Of a DNA stretch of 11,065 nucleotides, positions 6,135 through 11,065 are shown in pieces. Source of the stretch: Candidatus Mediterraneibacter gallistercoris (GTDB lineage: Bacteria > Bacillota_A > Clostridia > Lachnospirales > Lachnospiraceae); NCBI GenBank assembly GCA_019119745.1, contig DWWI01000177.1, forward strand, positions 1 to 11,065, written 5' to 3'. The notes below the pieces were generated by a model. That model had not been told where the DNA came from and did no database searches. It saw nothing but the letters and a program-made list of their open reading frames with translations. Position numbers and translations under genes: made by a program. How positions within the stretch are numbered: position 1 is the stretch's first letter; each line of letters starts with the position of its first letter.

Positions 6135-6175
6135 ATTGGGGACGTAGTAAATCTCGGTTTTACTACGTCCCCAAT
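6135..6175. repeat. Perfect 17-bp inverted repeat, REP-like palindrome
   Basis: The arms ATTGGGGACGTAGTAAA (6135-6151) and TTTACTACGTCCCCAAT (6159-6175) are exact complements around a 7-base loop. Neither strand has a following U-run, so it is not a standard terminator. GGGGAC.../...GTCCCC arms resemble the short palindromes linked to REP-associated tyrosine transposases in Firmicutes and other bacteria; that link is from memory and unproven here. Only one copy is in the window. Confidence 0.7.
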
Positions 6176-6221
6176 TAAACATCAGCCTGTCCCAAAGCGG
6201 ATATTGATCAATCATCTCAAT

Positions 6222-7046
6222 TTAAAATATCCACAATTTAAAGGGAACAAATCTTCCAACTACAAATATTACAACAAGATAGATCAATGTCAAAATATAT
6301 GCGATCCGGTCCCTGCTCTTATACCGGAGCGGCTTCATCTTTGTTCGGCCTTCTCCGCCATGATAACACCTCGACTCCATAGCCATTGCCAGATCATTGG
6401 CCCGCCGGAACGCGGACACAAACAGCGGCACAAGGATCGGCACCATCGCCTTTGCCCTCTGGATAATGTTTCCGCTCTCAAAGTCCGCTCCCCTGGCCTG
6501 CTGCGCTTTCATGATTTTATCCGTCTCTTCCAACAGGATCGGGATAAAACGAAGTGCGATCGACATCATCATCGCCACTTCGTGAACCGGCACATTCAGC
6601 TTATTCAAGGGATGAAGCAGCTTTTCCATACCGTCTGTCAGTCCGTTAGGCGATGTTGTAAATGTCATTATAGACGATCCTGCCACAAGATACATCAGCC
6701 GGATTGCCATAAATACAGATGTTCTCAGTCCGCCTTCCGTAATTGTAAATATCCAGAAATGTACCAGCGTGTCTCCGTTCCGTGTAAGAAAGAGGTTCAT
6801 CACTACGGTAAACAGAAGCAGGATCACGATCGGCTTCAGACCTTTTACAATATATTTAAGAGGCACTTTCGACAATCGTATCACGGTTCCCAGATAAATC
6901 GTCGCGATCACATATCCCAGCAGACTGTTCTGTATAAAAAGGGACACAAGGAAAAGCAGAGTGCAGACAATCTTCACTCTGGGATCCAGTCTGTGTATCC
7001 GGCTCTGGGCCGGGTAATACTGCCCGATTGTTATATCTCTGATCAT
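6222..7046 (-). CDS. ecfT: ECF transporter transmembrane subunit EcfT
   Basis: The membrane T-component of the shared energy-coupling-factor transporter, which couples the two ATPases to exchangeable vitamin- or metal-binding S-components. It has 274 residues, close to the family norm. Hydrophobic segments lie at about 25-58, 70-88, 110-130 and near the C-terminus (248-268). The cytoplasmic coupling helices carry the two Ala-Arg-Gly-type motifs contacting the ATPases: QQARGADF (182-189, ARG 184-186) and AMESRCYHGGEGRT (222-235, SRC 225-227). The ATG at 7046 has GAGGAG upstream, 30 bases after ecfA2. No S-component is encoded here, so this is the group II (shared) arrangement with substrate subunits elsewhere in the genome. 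Confidence 0.96.
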   Translation of the reverse strand: MIRDITIGQYYPAQSRIHRLDPRVKIVCTLLFLVSLFIQNSLLGYVIATIYLGTVIRLSKVPLKYIVKGLKPIVILLLFTVVMNLFLTRNGDTLVHFWIFTITEGGLRTSVFMAIRLMYLVAGSSIMTFTTSPNGLTDGMEKLLHPLNKLNVPVHEVAMMMSIALRFIPILLEETDKIMKAQQARGADFESGNIIQRAKAMVPILVPLFVSAFRRANDLAMAMESRCYHGGEGRTKMKPLRYKSRDRIAYILTLIYLVVIFVVGRFVPFKLWIF

Positions 7047-7076
7047 AATAACTCCTCTGTATCTGTAAACTCAGAA

Positions 7077-7925
7077 TCAGCCCCGGAAAGATCTCATAAT
7101 CTCGTCCGCAGCCTCTTCGATCGTCGTGGCATCCGGGGAAACATCGAATCCCCTCTCTTTCAGGTCATGCATCACATAAGTCACCTGAGGTGCGGCAAGC
7201 CCCACCTGCTCAAGTTCTTTATAATGCCGGAACACCTCTTTCGGAGTACCGTCCAGCATCTTATCACCGTGATTCATAACGATAATGCGCTCCACATAAC
7301 GCGCGATATCCTCCATGCTGTGAGAAACCAGAATGACAGTCATCCCCGTCTCTTTATGGAGTTTCTCCACCTGATCCAGGATCTCATCTCTTCCTTTCGG
7401 ATCAAGCCCCGCTGTCGGCTCATCCAGAATCAGCACCTTCGGCTTCATCGCCAGTACTCCGGCGATCGCCACTCTCCTCTTCTGTCCGCCCGACAGTTCA
7501 AAGGGCGACTGCTTATAATACTTCTCCGGGAAACCGACCAGTTCTAGTGCTTCCCGCGCATTCTTCTCGCATTCCTCGGGAGACAGCCCCTGATTCTTCG
7601 GGCCAAAGCAGACATCGCTGAGCACATCCACCTCAAAGAGCTGATACTCCGGATACTGGAACACCAGCCCTACCTGACTGCGCAGGGCACGCATATTGTA
7701 GCCCTCATCGTAAATATTCTGTCCTTCATAGAGCACCTTACCGGACGTTGCCCTGACAAGCCCGTTCAGATGCTGGATCAAGGTGGACTTTCCCGAACCG
7801 GTATGTCCGATGATCCCGACAAACTGTCCCTGCGGGATCTCAAAGCTCACGTCTTTGAGCGCATGCTTTTCATATGCTGTCCCCGGGCTGTATACATAAC
7901 TTACATGTTCTAACGCAATTGACAT
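7077..7925 (-). CDS. ecfA2: ECF transporter ATPase EcfA2
   Basis: An ABC-type ATPase of 282 residues, one half of the EcfA1/EcfA2 heterodimer. Seen in order: Walker A GHTGSGKST (40-48), Q-loop Q90 in VFQYPEYQLFE, signature ELSGGQKRRVAIAG (143-156), Walker B VLILDEP with E169, D-loop AGLDPKGR, and switch histidine H202 in LVSHSMED. The C-terminal part (about 225-282) is the extra domain typical of ECF ATPases. The AGLDPKGR form and position after ecfA1 favour EcfA2. Its ATG overlaps the end of ecfA1 by 16 bases with a GGAGG site four bases before it, suggesting translational coupling. Confidence 0.95.
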   Translation of the reverse strand: MSIALEHVSYVYSPGTAYEKHALKDVSFEIPQGQFVGIIGHTGSGKSTLIQHLNGLVRATSGKVLYEGQNIYDEGYNMRALRSQVGLVFQYPEYQLFEVDVLSDVCFGPKNQGLSPEECEKNAREALELVGFPEKYYKQSPFELSGGQKRRVAIAGVLAMKPKVLILDEPTAGLDPKGRDEILDQVEKLHKETGMTVILVSHSMEDIARYVERIIVMNHGDKMLDGTPKEVFRHYKELEQVGLAAPQVTYVMHDLKERGFDVSPDATTIEEAADEIMRSFRG

Positions 7926-8767
7926 AATGCCTCCACCAACTCTTCTCTTCTCAGGATTCCTTTAGGAAGATTTAGCCCCCGTTTCCTCAAGGCTTCCGCA
8001 AGCATTGTCACCTGCGGCACATCCATCCGGTATGATTTCAGCTCGTCCACGCGGCTGAATATCTCCCGGGGAGTCCCGTGCATCACAATGTGTCCGTCAT
8101 CCATGACAAACACCTGATCCGCGTCTATTACTTCTTCCATATAATGTGTGATCAGGATAACTGTAACATTCTTTTTCTTACGCAGTTCCTCCACCGCACG
8201 GATCACTTCTTTTCTTCCGTTCGGATCCAGCATGGCTGTGGGCTCGTCCAGCACAATACACTTCGGCTCCATTGCAAGGACTCCCGCAATAGCCACGCGC
8301 TGCTTCTGGCCCCCGGAAAGCTTATTCGGCGAGTCTTTCCGCCGGTCAAGCATCCCCACTGCCTTCAGGCTCTCTTCCACACGCTGCCAGATCTCATCCG
8401 TAGGCACGCCCAGATTCTCCGGTCCGAATCCTACATCCTCTTCCACCACGGTACCGATGATCTGATTGTCCGGATTCTGGAATACCATGCCGGCAGTCTG
8501 GCGCACATTCCACAGTTCATCCGGATCTTTCGTATCTCTTCCGTCCACCCACATAGTTCCTCCCGTGGGAACCAGAATTGCATTCATATGCTTTGCGAGA
8601 GTAGATTTTCCGGAACCGTTATGTCCCAGTATCGCCACAAAGGAACCGGCCGGCACATCAATATCCACACCGTCGATAGCGCGCTCGGATCCGATTATAT
8701 TGCCCTCTTCATCCCGTTTATCATATTCATAGATCAGTTTCTCGGCCTGTATCATCTCTGTCGGCAT
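7910..8767 (-). CDS. ecfA1: ECF transporter ATPase EcfA1
   Basis: The partner ABC ATPase of 285 residues. Walker A is GHNGSGKST (48-56), Q-loop Q97 is in VFQNPDNQIIG, and the signature is KLSGGQKQRVAIAG (149-162). Walker B IVLDEP has E175, followed by D-loop AMLDPNGR, the form usual in EcfA1. H208 in LITHYMEE is the switch histidine. An N-terminal insert (DKRDEEGNIIGSER, about 16-29) sits before the Walker A strand. The ATG at 8767 has GGAGGG seven bases upstream, better placed than the internal Met5. It is the first gene of the ecfA1-ecfA2-ecfT-truA operon. In many Firmicutes this follows ribosomal genes (rplQ); here an unrelated gene and a strong terminator precede it. Confidence 0.95.
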   Translation of the reverse strand: MPTEMIQAEKLIYEYDKRDEEGNIIGSERAIDGVDIDVPAGSFVAILGHNGSGKSTLAKHMNAILVPTGGTMWVDGRDTKDPDELWNVRQTAGMVFQNPDNQIIGTVVEEDVGFGPENLGVPTDEIWQRVEESLKAVGMLDRRKDSPNKLSGGQKQRVAIAGVLAMEPKCIVLDEPTAMLDPNGRKEVIRAVEELRKKKNVTVILITHYMEEVIDADQVFVMDDGHIVMHGTPREIFSRVDELKSYRMDVPQVTMLAEALRKRGLNLPKGILRREELVEALCQLR

Positions 8768-8838
8768 GATCCGCCCTCCATCCGTTTCATCGTAATATCA
8801 GTTTCATGTCGGATACCTGCTTTTCTTCCCACAGATAT

Positions 8839-8874
8839 CCGGATTGTCTGTCATCTGTCCGGATTGCCCGGATT
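8839..8874. repeat. Three short direct repeats CCGGATT in the ecfA1 leader
   Basis: CCGGATT occurs at 8839-8845, 8859-8865 and 8868-8874, all downstream of the predicted ecfA1 promoter. In the RNA, ATCCGGA near 8858-8865 can pair with TCCGGAT near 8838-8844, giving a 6-7 bp stem. A regulatory role is only a possibility. Confidence 0.45.
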
Positions 8875-8885
8875 CACTGGGTTTT

Positions 8886-8914
8886 ATTGTACGGCATCCC
8901 GGGGCATTTTGCAA
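8886..8914 (-). promoter_or_regulatory. Probable promoter of the ecfA1-ecfA2-ecfT-truA operon
   Basis: TTGCAA (8909-8914), a 17-base spacer and TACAAT (8886-8891). The -35 is only a partial match. A start near 8879 leaves an untranslated leader of about 110 bases. The 322-base gap 8768-9089 otherwise holds the CCGGATT repeats, the upstream gene's terminator, and a short TCACAAT tandem near 8972-8988. Confidence 0.6.
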
Positions 8915-8990
8915 TACCGCAATAGAATACAGTATTTATCTGTCCTCCCGCGATACCGCATGCTGAATTCTCAATCACAATCACAATTGC

Positions 8991-9048
8991 AAAAAAACTC
9001 CCGGAGCAGACAGGCGCTTTCTTCAAAACATCCTGCCCGCTCCGGGAG
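8991..9048 (-). terminator. Strong intrinsic terminator after the TIM-barrel gene
   Basis: CTCCCGGAGC (9039-9048 in RNA sense) pairs perfectly with GCTCCGGGAG (8998-9007). The stem is extended by seven more pairs including two G-U (9032-9038 with 9008-9014) around a 17-base loop. Seven T residues follow (8991-8997). It separates the DUF-type pair from the ecf operon. Confidence 0.93.
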
Positions 9049-9089
9049 AGGGCTCACAATTATTAATATATCATTTCACTGCGTTTTCA

Positions 9090-10019
9090 TCAACGGTTGA
9101 TTGACGACGCCATCCTGTGATAGGTATGTCTCACACCCCGGATCACCTTGCCGTACTCCAGAATATTTTCCGGAAGAGCCATGCCCACATACCCGGAATC
9201 CCCCAGATGATGGAGATCTGTCCCCGTCATCTTGCACATAAGGGCAACCTCCCGGATCGTTGCGGCATCGGCGCCCTCCTGAGATGTTCCCACTGCAGTG
9301 ATCGTCAGTTTCCCCAGCTTATGGGCACAGGATACCAGCTTCCGGATATACTCTGTAGTAATGCCCGGAACTGTCCCCGGCGCCGGCATGAGTATGACAT
9401 CCGCGCCCGCACCGGCAAACGCTCTTGTATCCTCTTCTGTAATAATATTTTCTCCGCTTTCCGAGAGAATTCCTGCCGCATGCATTTTCCCGGCAATGAG
9501 CATTATCCGGTCGCCGAACTCTTTCCTGAATTTTCTGAGCGTATGGATGATCGCGCTGTTTGTCACACCGACTCCCGGATTTCCCGTAAGCACGATAAAA
9601 TCTACACCCATCTCTATAGCTTTCCGGGCATTTTCCACAGTTGCCGCGCGGCCTGAAGTAAACTGCCATTCCGCATTTGTCTCCACAGAACTTTCCACAT
9701 CCGTCTCCAGCGGCTCCAGATTGATCCCCACAGCTCTTCCGGTCAGCCGCTTCACTTCCCGGATCGTATCCTCCGGCGCAGTATCCGGCAGTCCCAGTAT
9801 CAGAGGCTCGTTCACATCAAACAGATTGAGGATGAGCAGGTCTGCGCCCATAGCCGCAGCGAATTCAGCATTCGTTACATCTCCCAGCATAGGACGTACA
9901 GCGCCGATCGTCTCGCAGACGAGGACGCGTCCTTCACTTCCCGCTATTGCCTCAACAAGCTGCTTTCCATCCATTTTCGCAATTTCCGACGACGTACAGT
10001 CCAAATACCTCTTTCCCAT
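9090..10019 (-). CDS. TIM-barrel-like protein of unknown function (DUF7916-type, tentative)
   Basis: A 309-residue soluble protein with eight evenly spaced strand-like segments, as in a (beta/alpha)8 barrel. These are VLVCETIG (32-39), DLLILNLF (60-67), AVGINLEP (96-103), FIVLTGNP (141-148), MLIAGKMH (173-180), DVILMPAP (207-214), LTITAVGT (238-245) and LHHLGDSG (269-276). Strand-end residues likely to form a site include E36, N100/E102, N147, H180, E248 and H270/H271. The loops NPGVGVTN (147-154) and PAPGTVPGIT (212-221) are glycine-rich like phosphate-binding loops. Relatives were historically mislabelled haloacid dehalogenase-like; I recall the DUF7916 name but cannot confirm it. No HAD DxDx motif is present. 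The ATG at 10019 has AGGAGG upstream. It follows the membrane protein gene by 35 bases, so the two are probably co-transcribed. Confidence 0.8.
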   Translation of the reverse strand: MGKRYLDCTSSEIAKMDGKQLVEAIAGSEGRVLVCETIGAVRPMLGDVTNAEFAAAMGADLLILNLFDVNEPLILGLPDTAPEDTIREVKRLTGRAVGINLEPLETDVESSVETNAEWQFTSGRAATVENARKAIEMGVDFIVLTGNPGVGVTNSAIIHTLRKFRKEFGDRIMLIAGKMHAAGILSESGENIITEEDTRAFAGAGADVILMPAPGTVPGITTEYIRKLVSCAHKLGKLTITAVGTSQEGADAATIREVALMCKMTGTDLHHLGDSGYVGMALPENILEYGKVIRGVRHTYHRMASSINR

Positions 10020-10054
10020 GCTTCCTCCTGCATATTATTTCATATGTTTTTGTT

Positions 10055-11065
10055 TTATTTGATCTCAGCTCTCGCCGCTGCGTCTTTATAGTACTTGAAC
10101 TCTGTAAATACTTCATTCTTGTACGGATTTCTCTTCCTCTTTACAGACACATAAATGATATATGCCAGCGCAATGATATTTGTCACAAGAGCAAGTACGC
10201 TTACCACCGTCATCATCGTCGAGTCCGCATTTGCATTTCCGCCCGCCGTGATGCCGTTCAGCGTGCCGTCCGCATAGAGCTTCGGAAGCGTTGCCCACGG
10301 AAAGATCTGCGTTCCGTCAGACAGCGTCTCCTGAAAGAGCGGAAATACCTGGGCAAACATACACCAGATACAGAGGGTGTTCGCCCGGTTCATGATCCAG
10401 CCGCCCTTATTCCACAAAAGCGCCGCGATCGTCGGCGCCAGCAGAAGGGCGATGCCGCAGAACCACGCGTGCGTCGGCAGACAGTTATATGTATAGGCAA
10501 AATTCCAGATATCATACACGATAATATATACCCAGATCATATCCGGCCAGATCATGTCTTTCTTGTCTTTTGAGGAGTAAACGGCCCACCATCCTGTCAT
10601 ACAGAAGATATTGATAATACCGGCGACGCCGTTAAATATATTGTGCCAGCCGCCAAACAGCCACACATCCTCGGAGGACAGCCACCATGAATACCAGCCG
10701 TTGATCGCGGATTCAAAGTCGCTTGCCACAGCGATCAGGATGTTGATGGCAACGATCACAAACGGATACGCTTTAAACCAATGTGTCTTGCCGATTCCCC
10801 ACTCGTATTTGATCATCATGAATCCGATACAGCCCGCCAGCGATGCATACAGCTTCGCGTAGTGGAACCAGCCGTTCATATACACATGCGTCTGATTCTC
10901 CAGCGCCCACTGCGCGCCCATCCCCGCTCCTACGGCGATGGCGATGAAATAAACGGTCAGCGCAGCCGGGATGACAAAGAACATGATGATCCCTCCGGCT
11001 TTCGTCCTCCTTGCAAATTCATTCAGCAGGATCAGCGCCGCCAGCACACCCAGCATGGCGATCCA
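10055..11065 (-). CDS. Polytopic Trp-rich membrane protein (DUF5692-type, tentative), 5' end outside window
   Basis: The frame is open to the window edge: codons TGG-ATC-GCC precede the ATG at 11056 with no stop. The true start is therefore probably just outside and 336 residues are visible. About nine hydrophobic segments alternate with short loops; the last one (SVLALVTNIIALAYIIYVSV) is followed by a basic KRKRNPYKNE cytoplasmic tail ending in AEIK. Loops are rich in aromatic residues, for example WYSWWLSSEDVWLFGGWHN and DIWNFAYTYN, and charged or polar residues sit inside helices. That suggests a transport or binding channel rather than a simple anchor. It resembles the uncharacterised DUF5692 family as I remember it. 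It lies 35 bases upstream of the TIM-barrel gene, pointing to a shared pathway. No substrate can be inferred. Confidence 0.8.
   Translation of the reverse strand, partial: WIAMLGVLAALILLNEFARRTKAGGIIMFFVIPAALTVYFIAIAVGAGMGAQWALENQTHVYMNGWFHYAKLYASLAGCIGFMMIKYEWGIGKTHWFKAYPFVIVAINILIAVASDFESAINGWYSWWLSSEDVWLFGGWHNIFNGVAGIINIFCMTGWWAVYSSKDKKDMIWPDMIWVYIIVYDIWNFAYTYNCLPTHAWFCGIALLLAPTIAALLWNKGGWIMNRANTLCIWCMFAQVFPLFQETLSDGTQIFPWATLPKLYADGTLNGITAGGNANADSTMMTVVSVLALVTNIIALAYIIYVSVKRKRNPYKNEVFTEFKYYKDAAARAEIK

Noticed and set aside
6135..6175. The 17-bp palindrome as an ecfT terminator
   Set aside because: Very stable stem but no following U-run on either strand; kept as a repeat-like element instead.
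6204..7547. Long plus-strand open frame of 447 codons
   Set aside because: Antisense to ecfT and ecfA2, which have clear family motifs. The translation is His/Arg/Cys-rich and low in recognisable structure, typical of a shadow frame.
8972..8990. TCACAAT tandem as a CRP-like or other operator
   Set aside because: Only two short copies without a palindrome; not enough to support a binding site.
8078..9100. Plus-strand open frame of 340 codons, and another at 9298-10062
   Set aside because: Antisense to ecfA1 and to the TIM-barrel gene; no ribosome site or recognisable domain, and the first runs through the bidirectional-looking terminator hairpin.

Overview
The window looks like chromosome from a Clostridia-type Firmicute, most likely a gut Lachnospiraceae. 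This is inferred from four things: GGAGG-type Shine-Dalgarno sites, tightly packed co-directional operons, the Firmicute gene order ecfA1-ecfA2-ecfT-truA, and glucose-superclass PTS and LicT-type proteins resembling Gram-positive members. Every gene supported here is on the minus strand, so transcription runs from high to low coordinates. No rRNA, tRNA, CRISPR array, transposase or phage gene was seen.

From right to left: (1) 10055-11065 and 9090-10019 form a two-gene unit, a polytopic Trp-rich membrane protein (cut by the window edge) followed by a TIM-barrel-like protein of uncharacterised function, closed by a strong intrinsic terminator (8991-9048). (2) A promoter near 8886-8914 drives the shared energising module of ECF vitamin transporters (ecfA1, ecfA2, ecfT) and truA. 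A perfect 17-bp inverted repeat of REP-like character sits between ecfT and truA. (3) A small four-helix membrane protein (4873-5244) has its own extended -10 promoter and a dyad at the start of its transcript. (4) 1-4836 is an N-acetylglucosamine utilisation cluster: nagB-nagA, then a LicT/BglG-type antiterminator, a stand-alone PTS EIIA, and a PTS EIIC of the glucose/GlcNAc family cut by the left edge.

The most interesting system is the regulation of the GlcNAc cluster. Both the nagB-nagA leader and the licT-EIIA-EIIC leader carry a LicT-class ribonucleic antiterminator (RAT) overlapping the 5' arm of an intrinsic terminator, each just downstream of a good sigma-A promoter. The antiterminator keeps all four regulatory histidines (H100, H159, H207, H269). 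The likely circuit is this: GlcNAc enters through the PTS and is phosphorylated, the EII phosphorylation state relieves inhibition of the antiterminator, and the antiterminator then opens both transcripts. One transcript makes more regulator and transporter; the other makes the deacetylase (NagA) and deaminase (NagB) that deliver fructose-6-phosphate. The better-known Firmicute logic for nag genes is a GntR-family repressor (NagR/YvoA), and none is encoded in this window.
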